A stretch of DNA of 64,000 nucleotides, taken from assembly GCF_947500975.1 (NCBI RefSeq), contig NZ_CANMUE010000005.1, positions 1 to 64,000 of the forward strand, given 5' to 3'. Under the pieces are notes generated by a model, which was given only the letters and a program-made list of their open reading frames with translations, ran no database searches and was not told the origin of the DNA. This document shows, in pieces, positions 19,392 through 28,354 of this stretch. A program made the position numbers and the translations under genes. The DNA comes from an uncultured Polaribacter sp. GTDB taxonomy: Bacteria; Bacteroidota; Bacteroidia; Flavobacteriales; Flavobacteriaceae. Position 1 is the stretch's first letter. Each line of letters begins with the position of its first letter.

Positions 19392-20600
19392 ATGAATTAC
19401 CAACAAACTTTAGATTGGATGTTTGCGCAATTACCCATGTATCAACGTGAAGGTAAAACGGCATTCAAAAAAAATTTAACCAATATTTTAGCGTTTTCTA
19501 AAGAGCTTAATTATCCAGAAAAAAAGTTTAAATCTATTCATGTAGGTGGTACTAACGGAAAAGGTTCAACAAGTCATATGTTAGCCTCAATTTTACAAGA
19601 AGCAGGTTATAAAGTTGGTTTGTATACTTCACCGCATTTAAAGAATTTTACAGAGAGAATAAGAATTAATGGGAGTGAAATACCTAAACGAAAAGTTTCC
19701 TCATTTATAAAAAAATATAAAGATTTTTTAGAAGAACAAAAACTATCTTTTTTTGAAATGACAGTTGGTTTAGCTTTTAATTATTTTGCTGATGAAAAAG
19801 TAGATATTGCTATTATTGAAGTCGGCTTGGGAGGAAGATTAGATTCAACAAACATAATAAAACCAGAGGTTTCAGTAATTACAAATATAGGTTTAGATCA
19901 CACTCAGTTTTTAGGTGAAACGTTGCCAGAAATAGCGTTTGAAAAAGCAGGGATTATTAAAAATGAGACACCTGTAATTATAGGTGAAAGGCAACTAGAT
20001 GTTGAGCGAGTTTTTATAAAAAAAGCAAAAGAAGAAAATTCTAGAATCTTTTTTGCTTCGGATGAAATAATCGATTTTCCAACTGATTTATTGGGTGATT
20101 ATCAAAAATCAAATTCTAAAACTGCAGTAAAAGCAATTAAAGAGTTAAAAGGATTTAAAGTTTTAAAAGAAAATATTTCTGATGGATTGTTAAACGTTGT
20201 AAGAAATACTAATTTAAAAGGTAGGTGGCAGATTTTGCAGCATAAACCAAAGGTTATTTGTGATACAGCACATAACGCAGAAGGTTTAAAAATAGTTTTA
20301 AATCAACTTAAAAAAGAAGAATATAAGCAATTACATATTGTGTTAGGCGTTGTTTCCGATAAAAAGTTAGAAGAGGTTTTGCCTTTTTTTCCTAAAGATG
20401 CATCGTATTATTTTTGCAAGCCAAATATCCCAAGAGGTTTATCTGAAGAGGTTTTACAATTAGAATCTTTAAAGTTTCAATTAAAAGGGGAAAAATATTC
20501 TTCTGTAAAAAAAGCACTAAAAAAAGCATTAAGTAATGCAAATCAGTATGATACAATTTATATTGGAGGAAGCACATTTGTAGTTGCAGAAATAATTTAA
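19392..20600 (+). CDS. folC: Folylpolyglutamate synthase / dihydrofolate synthase
   Basis: A 402-residue Mur-ligase-fold enzyme that adds glutamate to dihydropteroate and to folates. The P-loop is HVGGTNGKGSTSHMLASIL, with GLYTSPHLKNFTERIRING, EVGLGGRLDSTNII and NIGLDHTQFLG after it. The C-terminal domain has KPKVICDTAHNAEGL. Length is normal. It starts 17 bases after tonB but has its own -7 box. tRNA-Val follows 59 bases downstream. Confidence 0.96.
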   Translation: MNYQQTLDWMFAQLPMYQREGKTAFKKNLTNILAFSKELNYPEKKFKSIHVGGTNGKGSTSHMLASILQEAGYKVGLYTSPHLKNFTERIRINGSEIPKRKVSSFIKKYKDFLEEQKLSFFEMTVGLAFNYFADEKVDIAIIEVGLGGRLDSTNIIKPEVSVITNIGLDHTQFLGETLPEIAFEKAGIIKNETPVIIGERQLDVERVFIKKAKEENSRIFFASDEIIDFPTDLLGDYQKSNSKTAVKAIKELKGFKVLKENISDGLLNVVRNTNLKGRWQILQHKPKVICDTAHNAEGLKIVLNQLKKEEYKQLHIVLGVVSDKKLEEVLPFFPKDASYYFCKPNIPRGLSEEVLQLESLKFQLKGEKYSSVKKALKKALSNANQYDTIYIGGSTFVVAEII

Positions 20601-20618
20601 AAAAAAGTTTGTTTTTCT

Positions 20619-20649
20619 TTTGGTAGAAAGGAAATCTATTTTATATTTG
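20619..20649 (+). promoter_or_regulatory. Promoter of tRNA-Val
   Basis: TTTG (20619-20622), exactly 19 bases, then TATATTTG (20642-20649), a near-perfect Bacteroidota promoter. It predicts a start a few bases before the tRNA 5' end at 20660. Confidence 0.75.
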
Positions 20650-20659
20650 CATCCCGTTA

Positions 20660-20737
20660 GGGCAATTAGCTCAGTTGGTTCAGAGCACCTCGTTTACACC
20701 GAGGGGGTCGGGGGTTCGAATCCCTCATTGCCCACCA
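20660..20737 (+). tRNA. tRNA-Val (anticodon UAC)
   Basis: A complete cloverleaf: acceptor GGGCAAT/ATTGCCC, D arm GCTC...GAGC, anticodon stem CCTCG/CGAGG with loop TTTACAC (anticodon TAC), T arm GGGGG-TTCGAAT-CCCTC, and an encoded 3' ACCA (20734-20737). It is monocistronic, with a promoter before it and a terminator after it. Confidence 0.97.
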
Positions 20738-20772
20738 TAAAACCTCGATATTTTTATCGAGGTTTTTTAAAT
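20738..20772 (+). terminator. Terminator of tRNA-Val
   Basis: The stem AAAACCTCGATA / TATCGAGGTTTT with a short T loop ends in a T run, directly after the tRNA CCA end. Confidence 0.88.
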
Positions 20773-20820
20773 TTATAATATCTTTTCTCTAGAGGTTTAT
20801 GTCTTTTATCCTACTGATGT

Positions 20821-20972
20821 TACCCTACAGTTTTTATACTTTCTAGTAAGTTAAGTAGTTTGGGATTTATGGATTTAATTAGATAGGCTTCAAGTTCTGT
20901 CAAAGTAGTATACCTGTTAAAATCAAATGTTTTTTTTGAGTGAGTATATTTTATTTCATATATCCTGTTTAT
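20821..20972 (-). pseudogene. Relic of a short coding sequence, function unknown
   Basis: On the minus strand, a frame of 49 codons has protein-like composition and ends ...TELEAYLIKSINPKLLN...KTVG-stop. Upstream the same frame continues for about 12 codons beyond one in-frame stop at 20973-20975 and meets another stop further up. No start codon gives a full-length protein, so this looks like the 3' end of a decayed gene. The LExYLIKxxxPKxLN pattern resembles the tail of GIY-YIG-type nucleases, but that is a guess. Its stop is 84 bases from the tRNA-Val 3' end. The rest of 20773-21157 shows nothing recognisable. Confidence 0.35.
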
Positions 20973-21157
20973 TTAAACTTTTGTAATCATGCTAAAATAT
21001 TTTTTAATCTACTATTATCAGTACTCGATTTGAAATAAAAGAAGCATTTTATTTTTTTTCTAAGAATATAAAAACAATCAATATCATTTAGTATCTAATC
21101 TAGTTATAATGTTTGAAGTTATTTTATTTAATGAAAAAAAAGAGGTTGAGAGTAAAA

Positions 21158-22657
21158 TTAACTTTTTCTCCAAAAGAATGGTGTAAACAAAATTAAAACT
21201 GTAAAAAGTTCTAGACGACCAATCAACATTAAAAAAGAACAAAACCACTTTGCACCTGAACTTAAATGAGCAAAATTATCTACAGGGCTTACAGAGCCAA
21301 TAGCAGGCCCAATATTACCTAATGAAGATGCTGCAGCACCTATAGCAGAAATAAAATCCAAACCAAAAAAAGTTAGAATTACAGTAGCAATTATAAAAAT
21401 TAGCATGTAGATAATAAAAAAAGAAAGAATGTTAAATACAATGGTTTGAGGTACGGTTTTGCTATCGTATCTTACTGGAATAATCGCATTAGGATGCAAC
21501 GCTTTTTTAAACTCTAAAAAACTATTTTTTAACATAATAATGTGCCTTACGACTTTTATACCACCACTTGTAGAACCAGCAGAACCACCTGTAAAGAAAA
21601 GTGCAAAGAAAATCCCTGTGGCTAAATAATTCCACATTGTAAAATCTGCGGATACAAAACCAGTAGTTGTTATAACAGAGATAACCATAAAGAAAGCATG
21701 TCGAAAAGCACTTTCGGTTTTACCATAAACTTCTGGGTGAGCTAAAACAGATTTTAAACTAGGGTCTTGAAAAAAGATAATTATTATAGCTATAATTATT
21801 GCTATACCTATAGTTCCGAATAAATAATACTTAAATTCTTCGCTCTGAAAAACTTTTTGAACTTTACCTTTTAATGCGAAATAAGTTAATACAAAGTTTG
21901 TACCTGCTACAAACATAAAAAAGATGATAATATACTGAATTATTGGAGTATCGTTATAAAAAGCAATGCTTTCTGCTTTGGTAGAAAAACCACCAGTACT
22001 AACGGTTGCCATTGCATGATTAATGGCATCAAACCAAGTCATACCCGCAATTTTTAATAAGAAAAATTCAGCAAAAGTTAAAATTACATATATTAGGTAT
22101 AAACGTTTAGCAGTATCAGTAATTCTTGGGTGTAACTTATCTGCAGATGGCCCCGGAGCTTCAGCCATAAAAAGTTGCATTCCTCCAATTCCTAATAGAG
22201 GTAAAATAGCAATTGTAAGTACAATAATACCCATGCCGCCAATCCAATGTGTTGCGCTTCTCCAAAATAAAATTCCTTTTGGCATCGCTTCAATATCAGT
22301 TAATATAGAGGAACCTGTGGTGGAATAACCGGATATTGTTTCAAAAAAAGCATCTGAAACATTGGGTATAGCACCTGATAACAGGTATGGTAGCATTCCT
22401 GTAATAGAGAGTGTTAACCAGCCTAAAGTAACAATTAAATAGCCTTCTTTTTTTTGGATGTTTGTACTTGTGGGTTTGTTAAAAAAGTAGAGTAGTAGTC
22501 CAATAAAAACAGTAATAATACCAGCATTTAAAATGCCCCATTTTTCATATTCATTAAAAAAAACACTGAAAGGAAATGTAATAAACATAAACAAACCGTT
22601 TAAAACGGCTGTGATTCCTAAAAAACGATAAATTATTTTTGTATTTAAAGATCCCAT
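21158..22657 (-). CDS. trkH: TrkH-type potassium uptake membrane subunit
   Basis: A 499-residue membrane protein with about ten hydrophobic helices. The K+-channel-like repeats show selectivity-filter glycines: SGYSTTGSSI, MATVSTGGFSTKAESI, VITTTGFVSADF and SSLGNIGPAIG. GGSAGSTSGGIKVVR is also typical of TrkH/KtrB. It forms a potassium uptake system with the TrkA protein encoded 3 bases upstream. The window gives no clue whether uptake is coupled to H+ or Na+. Confidence 0.95.
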   Translation of the reverse strand: MGSLNTKIIYRFLGITAVLNGLFMFITFPFSVFFNEYEKWGILNAGIITVFIGLLLYFFNKPTSTNIQKKEGYLIVTLGWLTLSITGMLPYLLSGAIPNVSDAFFETISGYSTTGSSILTDIEAMPKGILFWRSATHWIGGMGIIVLTIAILPLLGIGGMQLFMAEAPGPSADKLHPRITDTAKRLYLIYVILTFAEFFLLKIAGMTWFDAINHAMATVSTGGFSTKAESIAFYNDTPIIQYIIIFFMFVAGTNFVLTYFALKGKVQKVFQSEEFKYYLFGTIGIAIIIAIIIIFFQDPSLKSVLAHPEVYGKTESAFRHAFFMVISVITTTGFVSADFTMWNYLATGIFFALFFTGGSAGSTSGGIKVVRHIIMLKNSFLEFKKALHPNAIIPVRYDSKTVPQTIVFNILSFFIIYMLIFIIATVILTFFGLDFISAIGAAASSLGNIGPAIGSVSPVDNFAHLSSGAKWFCSFLMLIGRLELFTVLILFTPFFWRKS

Positions 22658-22660
22658 TTA

Positions 22661-24007
22661 TTAATTAAATAATCCTTCAACTGTACTTATTGCTTCAGGT
22701 AAACAGAAAACAATTACTTTATCTCCGTTTTGAATTTGCATATTACCAAAAGACATTAATGCTTTTCCGTCTCTAATAATTCCTCCAAAAACAGCTTCTC
22801 TAGGAAAGCGTAAATCTCTAATTGGTTTTTCGGTAACTTTTGCATTTGGTTGTACTTCAAATTCAAATACTTCAGCATCAATATTATGTAAATTAGCTAG
22901 TGCTAAAATTTCACCTTTTCTAATATGTTTAAAAATATTACTAGCGGCAATTAGTTTTTTGTTGATTAAAGTTTCAATACCAATGGTTTGAGATATATCA
23001 ATATAATCCATATTCTCAACAAGAGCAATGGTTTTTTTAACGCCTTTAGATTTTGCTACCAAACAAGACATTATGTTTGTTTCTGTATTGCCTGTAACAG
23101 CAATAAAAGCATCCATTTCTCTAATATTTTCTTCTTCTAAAAGTTCTAAATTTCTACCATCTCCATTTATTACTAAAGTATTGTTTAGATCTTCAGCTAG
23201 ATTTTCAGCTTTTTCTCTATTTTTTTCTATCAGTTTAACTTTAAAATTATCTTTACAAAGGTTTCTTGCTGTTTTTTCGCCAACACTACTACCTCCAAGA
23301 ATCATCACATTTTTTATAGTTACATGATCTTTACCAATAATTGGATACAATTTTTCTATACTATGATTTGGTACAGAAAAGTATACTTGATCATTTTGAT
23401 GATATACTGTATCTCCACGTGGAATTATCGTTTGCGATATGCCCTCTCTTTTAATAGCAATTGTAATAAAATCTACTGCAAAAAACTTTTCTTTAGCTTC
23501 TTTTACTGTTAAATCTATTAATGGAGATTTATAATCAAGTGCTGTACCCATCACATTAAAAAGACCATTTTCAAAAGCAACAGTATCGTTAAATGAAGAT
23601 TGATTTAAAAGCATTTTAATTTCATCTGCAGCCAATTCTTGAGGAGAAATCATAAAGTCTAATCCAAATTTTTTAAAATCAACTTCGCAATTATTTAAAA
23701 ATTCTGGATTATCAATTCTTGCAATCGTTTTTTTTGCTCCTAAAGATTTTCCAATCACAGAAATAGTAAAGTTTGTGTTCTGGCTATCTGTAACGGCAAT
23801 TAACAAATCTGCTTTGTCAATACCAATTTCTTTTAAGAGTTTGATGGATGTTGCATCACCTTTTCTGGTGATAACATCTAAATGATTGTTTATGTAGTTT
23901 AATTTTTCTCCATCAAAATCTATGATATAAGTATCTTGAGACTCGTAAGAAAGTAATTTAGCTAAATGAAAACCAACGTCTCCGGCACCAGCTATAATAA
24001 TCTTCAT
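22661..24007 (-). CDS. trkA: Trk potassium transport regulator TrkA
   Basis: A 448-residue cytoplasmic regulator with two tandem RCK (NAD-binding plus C-terminal) halves. The first Rossmann motif is MKIIIAGAGDVGFHLAKLL with IDFD after it. The second begins near residue 228 at VMILGGSSVGEKTARNL. ATG 24007 puts the first strand at the N-terminus as in the family; an upstream TTG-type start at 24034 lies in the promoter box. It is the first gene of the trkA-trkH operon. Confidence 0.94.
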   Translation of the reverse strand: MKIIIAGAGDVGFHLAKLLSYESQDTYIIDFDGEKLNYINNHLDVITRKGDATSIKLLKEIGIDKADLLIAVTDSQNTNFTISVIGKSLGAKKTIARIDNPEFLNNCEVDFKKFGLDFMISPQELAADEIKMLLNQSSFNDTVAFENGLFNVMGTALDYKSPLIDLTVKEAKEKFFAVDFITIAIKREGISQTIIPRGDTVYHQNDQVYFSVPNHSIEKLYPIIGKDHVTIKNVMILGGSSVGEKTARNLCKDNFKVKLIEKNREKAENLAEDLNNTLVINGDGRNLELLEEENIREMDAFIAVTGNTETNIMSCLVAKSKGVKKTIALVENMDYIDISQTIGIETLINKKLIAASNIFKHIRKGEILALANLHNIDAEVFEFEVQPNAKVTEKPIRDLRFPREAVFGGIIRDGKALMSFGNMQIQNGDKVIVFCLPEAISTVEGLFN

Positions 24008-24031
24008 ATTTGGGTGTAAAATGATAGACTG

Positions 24032-24039
24032 CAAAGATA
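24032..24039 (-). promoter_or_regulatory. -7 box of the trkA-trkH operon
   Basis: TATCTTTG on the minus strand, 24 bases before the trkA ATG. It supports the shorter trkA start. Confidence 0.5.
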
Positions 24040-24121
24040 TAAAGACTTGATGAGGTTTTATGCATAAATCTACATTTTCAATTATTTTGATGTTTTTTGT
24101 ATCTTTATTTAAAATTGATTG

Positions 24122-24808
24122 ATGAAAAAACTAACCATAAAAAATTGGGCTTTAGATGATAGACCTCGCGAAAAACTATTAGAAAAAGGTAAAAATGTTT
24201 TATCGGATGCTGAGTTAATTGCTATTTTAATTGGTTCAGGAAATAGAACAGAATCAGCTGTAGCATTATCTAAAAGAATATTACAATCCGTAGATTATAA
24301 TATTAATGCATTGGCAAAACTATCTGTAGAAAAATTAATAGCTTTTAATGGAATTGGAGAAGCTAAAGCAATTGCTATAATTACAGCTTTAGAGCTTGGG
24401 CAAAGAAGACAATTTGAAATTGCGTTAGAAAAACCTAAAATAACATGTAGTAAAGATGGTTTTAATTTAATGCAACCCATTATTGGTAATATTGGGCACG
24501 AAGAATTTTGGGTGCTTTTTTTAAATAATTCAAATAAAGTTTTAGCTAAAGATCAAATTAGTAAAGGGGGTTTAACAGCTACAGTTGTAGATATTAGATT
24601 GTTGTTTAAAAGAGCGTTAGAGTTGGCTTCTGTAGGTATAATTGTTTGTCATAATCATCCATCAGAAAAATTAGAACCTAGTAATGCAGATGAACAATTA
24701 ACACAGAAAATAAAACAAGCAGGAATTACTTTAGATATTAAACTACTTGATCATTTAATAATTACCGAAAAAGCGTATTTTAGCTTTGCAGATGAAGGAT
24801 TATTGTAA
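24122..24808 (+). CDS. radC: RadC family (JAB-domain) protein
   Basis: A 228-residue RadC/UPF0758 protein. The N-terminal helix-hairpin-helix region contains LIGSGNRTESAVALSKRIL and FNGIGEAKAIAI. The C-terminal JAMM metalloprotease-like domain has ISKGGLTATVVDIRLLFKRAL and the metal motif VCHNHPSEKLEPSNAD. The family is named for DNA repair but its true biochemical role is unsettled. ATG 24122 is preferred over the TTG directly in front of it. It probably forms its own unit; the next gene begins 70 bases on. Confidence 0.92.
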   Translation: MKKLTIKNWALDDRPREKLLEKGKNVLSDAELIAILIGSGNRTESAVALSKRILQSVDYNINALAKLSVEKLIAFNGIGEAKAIAIITALELGQRRQFEIALEKPKITCSKDGFNLMQPIIGNIGHEEFWVLFLNNSNKVLAKDQISKGGLTATVVDIRLLFKRALELASVGIIVCHNHPSEKLEPSNADEQLTQKIKQAGITLDIKLLDHLIITEKAYFSFADEGLL

Positions 24809-24878
24809 TCTTTAGTTTGGAGTTGCTAATAGTAGTTTTTTAGCAGAAAACTGCAACAGAAAACTATCAATTAAAAAA

Positions 24879-26183
24879 ATGATATTAGTTTACACACATA
24901 AAATAACACCAAGAGTTCGTTATATTTTTAAGCATATTTTTTTCAGAACTTTAATGTTAAATGTAGATTTTACAACTAAAGTTGAAGAGTTTGTTGCGCA
25001 TAACGGTCCTAAATTATCCTATACAAATACGGCATTAGGAAATGAGTTTTTTGTAAAAAGTAACCCATTATTGTTTGAACAGGGCGTAAATGATTTAGAA
25101 TTAAAAATTCAAAAATGGGATGAAATTCCTTGCTTTTTTAATACAAATTTAAAATCAACAATTCCTTTTGATATTTTTGCAGCAAGTTTTTATTTAATTT
25201 CAAGATACGAAGAGTATTTGCCGCATGTAAAAGACATACATGGAAGATATACAGCAGAACAAAGCATTGCTTATAAAGAAGGGTTTTTAGAAAAACCAGT
25301 AATAGATATTTGGGCATTTAAATTTTTAGCAGTCTTGCAAAATAAATTCCCTGATTATAACTATAAAAAAAGAGATTATAAATTTATTTCAACAATTGAT
25401 ATAGATAATGCTTTTGCATACAAACACAAGAGTTTAATAAGAAACGTTGGTGGTTTTATTAATGATTTTTTTAAATTTAAAATTCTTGATATTTGGAATC
25501 GTTTTGCAGTAATTGTAAATCTAAAAAAAGATCATTTTGATACTTTTGATAAAATTTTAAGATTAAAAAAAGAATATAAAGTAAATACTATTTTCTTTTT
25601 TTTAATGGGTGATTATACCACTTTTGATACGAATATTTCTGCTGCTAAAAATCGATATAAATTATTAATTAAACAGATGGTAGATTATGCAAAAGTAGGT
25701 TTGCATCCATCATATTTTAGTATGCAAAATACTTCAACTTTAAAAAAAGAAAAAGAACGATTAGAAAGTATTACAAATATGCCTACCAAAAGATCAAGAC
25801 AGCATTATTTACGTTTTAATTTACCAGAAACTTATCAGCATTTAATAGATTTAGAAATAGAAGAAGATTATTCTATGGGATATGCAAGTAATGTTGGTTT
25901 TAGAGCAAGTACCTGTACACCTTTTTATTTTTACGATATAGATTTTGAAATTCAAACACCTTTAAAAGTATTTCCTTTTGCTTTGATGGATACTACTTTA
26001 AATGATTATATGAAATTAACACCTAAACAATCTTTAGGTAGAATTAGAGATTTAAAAAACGAAGTTAAAGCCGTAAACGGAACTTTTATTACATTATTTC
26101 ATAATGAAACTTTAAGCGATTATTTACGTTGGAAAGGTTGGAAACGCTTGTACGAATCGATGTTAAAAATTGCGACTTCTTAA
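24879..26183 (+). CDS. Polysaccharide deacetylase-like protein
   Basis: A 434-residue protein whose first half resembles the DUF7033-type N-terminal domain of Bacteroidota polysaccharide deacetylases (VYTHKITPRVRYIFKHIFF; YLISRYEEYLPH). The second half has the deacetylase-like strand FISTIDIDNAFAYKHKS, with Asp residues at the usual metal site, then GLHPSYFS and a final TFITLFHNETLSD. It would trim acetyl groups from a cell-surface or wall glycan. It has no clear signal peptide, so it may act inside the cell on precursors. The stop is directly followed by the ATG of the FemAB-like gene, indicating coupled translation. Confidence 0.75.
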   Translation: MILVYTHKITPRVRYIFKHIFFRTLMLNVDFTTKVEEFVAHNGPKLSYTNTALGNEFFVKSNPLLFEQGVNDLELKIQKWDEIPCFFNTNLKSTIPFDIFAASFYLISRYEEYLPHVKDIHGRYTAEQSIAYKEGFLEKPVIDIWAFKFLAVLQNKFPDYNYKKRDYKFISTIDIDNAFAYKHKSLIRNVGGFINDFFKFKILDIWNRFAVIVNLKKDHFDTFDKILRLKKEYKVNTIFFFLMGDYTTFDTNISAAKNRYKLLIKQMVDYAKVGLHPSYFSMQNTSTLKKEKERLESITNMPTKRSRQHYLRFNLPETYQHLIDLEIEEDYSMGYASNVGFRASTCTPFYFYDIDFEIQTPLKVFPFALMDTTLNDYMKLTPKQSLGRIRDLKNEVKAVNGTFITLFHNETLSDYLRWKGWKRLYESMLKIATS

Positions 26184-27092
26184 ATGATAAAATGCATTAA
26201 AAGACAAGATTTAGACCTAATAAAATATGATACTTGTATAGAGAATTCAATACAAAGTAGAATCTATGCACTTTCTTGGTATTTAGATATTGCTGCTGAT
26301 AATTGGGATGTTTTAGTTTTGGATGATTACCAAGCTGTAATGCCAATTCCTTGGCGAAAAAAAATGGGTGTTAAATATGTGTATCCTCCTTTTTGGATGA
26401 TAGAATTAGGTTTTTTTTCTTTAAATGATAAAGTAGATTCTCTACCTTTTTTTAAAGTACTTTTTGATAAGTTTAAGTTTGTAGAGTTAAGAATGAATAC
26501 TACTAATAGAATTCAGGAGTCAAAAGAAAATTTGATAGATAGAAATTTACAATTCATTTCTTTAAATTCTGACTATAATTCTATTTTTAAGAATTACAAT
26601 AGAAATAGAAAAAGAGAATTAGTACATGCTAAAAAAAACGATTTAATAGAAAATTGGAATGATAATCCAGAAAAATTAATTTCTCTTTTCAAAGAAAATA
26701 TTGGAATTAGAGTTAAAGAGATTAAAGAAAATGATTATAATAAATTATTAAAATTAATGCTAATCTGTTTAAAGAAAAAAAATGGTGATTTATTAACCGT
26801 TTTTGATTCTAATAATAATATAGTATCTGCAGCATTTTTTTTAAAATATAATCATAAAGTTACTCAATTGGTATGTGTTTCTGATATTAAAAATAGAAAG
26901 AACGGAGCGCATACTTTTTTTAATGATAGAGCAATTTTTAAATACCAACCCAATTTTAATGAGTATAATTTTGGTGGTTCTTCTATGAAATCAATAGCAA
27001 ATTATTATAAAAGTTTTGGAGCCGAAACAGTAAAATATCAACAGGTAAAATACAATAATTTACCTTTTTTATTAAAGTGGTTTAAGAAGTAG
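26184..27092 (+). CDS. GNAT/FemAB-like acyltransferase
   Basis: A 302-residue protein with the layout of FemAB-like GNAT proteins: an N-terminal half with WYLDIAADNWDVLVLDDYQAVMPIPWRKK and a C-terminal acetyltransferase fold (LLTVFDSNNNIVSAAFFLKY; FNEYNFGGSSMKSIANYYKSFGAE). Such proteins add acyl or aminoacyl groups to envelope glycans or peptidoglycan precursors. The exact reaction cannot be told. Its ATG touches the stop of the deacetylase-like gene, and its 3' end overlaps the convergent flippase gene by 21 bases. Confidence 0.72.
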   Translation: MIKCIKRQDLDLIKYDTCIENSIQSRIYALSWYLDIAADNWDVLVLDDYQAVMPIPWRKKMGVKYVYPPFWMIELGFFSLNDKVDSLPFFKVLFDKFKFVELRMNTTNRIQESKENLIDRNLQFISLNSDYNSIFKNYNRNRKRELVHAKKNDLIENWNDNPEKLISLFKENIGIRVKEIKENDYNKLLKLMLICLKKKNGDLLTVFDSNNNIVSAAFFLKYNHKVTQLVCVSDIKNRKNGAHTFFNDRAIFKYQPNFNEYNFGGSSMKSIANYYKSFGAETVKYQQVKYNNLPFLLKWFKK

Positions 27093-28337
27093 TTTTTTAT
27101 ATAAAAACCAAAACCATAGTAAAGATAAAATACCCGAAAACCACATTAAAATAGCTGTTGTAATTGCTGCTCCTTTTATGCCATATTTTGGAATTAAATA
27201 ATAATTACTTGCAATATTTATAACCAAAGATAAACTTGTGATATAATAGTTTATATGAGCTTTTCCAATAGATGAGAGTAAGTTTCCAAACAGGCCTCTA
27301 AAAATAAAAATTCCAATAATTCCAATTATTAATATTAAAAAAGGTTCTTTAAATTGAATGAAGTTACTATCCAAAAGAGCTAAAATTTGTTCTGAAAAGA
27401 AAAAACAAAAAAGTAATAATCCACAACTTAATAAAAAGAAAAATAACATGTAACTTTTTATATAATTCAGAATATATTCTTTATTGAAAATATTTTCAGT
27501 AAAAGTTACAAAATCGGTAGCAATAAAAACTCTTGGTAAAAAAAGGAGGCTAAATGGAATTAAAGAAATGTACCTGTAATTTGTAATCATTTCTGTGTCT
27601 TTTAGTAAATAACCAATTAACAACATATCTATCACAAAAAGCAATTGAGTAACTACGTTAGATAGGCTTGTAAAAAAGCCATATTTCCAAAAAGAAAAAT
27701 CGATAATGTTTAGTTTTACTTTAGCCTTAAAATTAATATTCAATTTTTTAATAAAGAAGAGAGAAGTTATTAAAGGTGTAATTAAAAGAGCAATTGCATA
27801 ACCGACTTCTTTAAAGAAATAACTTAAAATAAAGACACTTATTAAATTTATAATACTATGTGATAGCTCAGTATATGCAAATAATTTATTTTTATGCTGA
27901 AGTCTAAATTGAGCTCTAATTATTTCAAATAAATATGAAGGTAGAATTATAAAAGATAAAATAATTACATAAAACTGTGTTTTGTCAAACTCAAAATTGA
28001 TAAAAAAACTACTAATAATAATTAAAGCAATCAAAGCTAAAGATGCTAAGGTTCCTTTTTTTAAAACAGAAATAAATAAACTGTTTTTTTCTTCCTTGTT
28101 TTTTAAAAGAGCGCCATACCTAATAAAACTTTGGTGTAATCCAAAACCAGAAATAGGTATTATAAACACAATAATATTGTAAGAAAAAAGGACAACACCT
28201 AACTCATCATTTGAAATTAATTTCAGAGCTAACCAAGAGGCGATAAATGAAAATAATCTAGCAAATAAAGTAGCTCCAAAAACATAACTTCCAGATCTAT
28301 TTAAAAAATTTGACAGATAATACTTAAGTAGTTTCAT
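27072..28337 (-). CDS. Wzx-type polysaccharide flippase (MATE/MVF fold)
   Basis: A 421-residue membrane protein with about a dozen hydrophobic helices and the Wzx-like N-terminus YVFGATLFARLFSFIASWLALKLISNDELGVVLFSYN, plus FGLHQSFIRYGA. It would move lipid-linked oligosaccharides across the inner membrane for capsule, exopolysaccharide or O-antigen. It is downstream of, and probably co-transcribed with, the glycosyltransferase gene (17-base gap). Confidence 0.85.
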   Translation of the reverse strand: MKLLKYYLSNFLNRSGSYVFGATLFARLFSFIASWLALKLISNDELGVVLFSYNIIVFIIPISGFGLHQSFIRYGALLKNKEEKNSLFISVLKKGTLASLALIALIIISSFFINFEFDKTQFYVIILSFIILPSYLFEIIRAQFRLQHKNKLFAYTELSHSIINLISVFILSYFFKEVGYAIALLITPLITSLFFIKKLNINFKAKVKLNIIDFSFWKYGFFTSLSNVVTQLLFVIDMLLIGYLLKDTEMITNYRYISLIPFSLLFLPRVFIATDFVTFTENIFNKEYILNYIKSYMLFFFLLSCGLLLFCFFFSEQILALLDSNFIQFKEPFLILIIGIIGIFIFRGLFGNLLSSIGKAHINYYITSLSLVINIASNYYLIPKYGIKGAAITTAILMWFSGILSLLWFWFLYKKLLLKPL

Positions 28338-28354
28338 TATTTACAAAATGCTAA

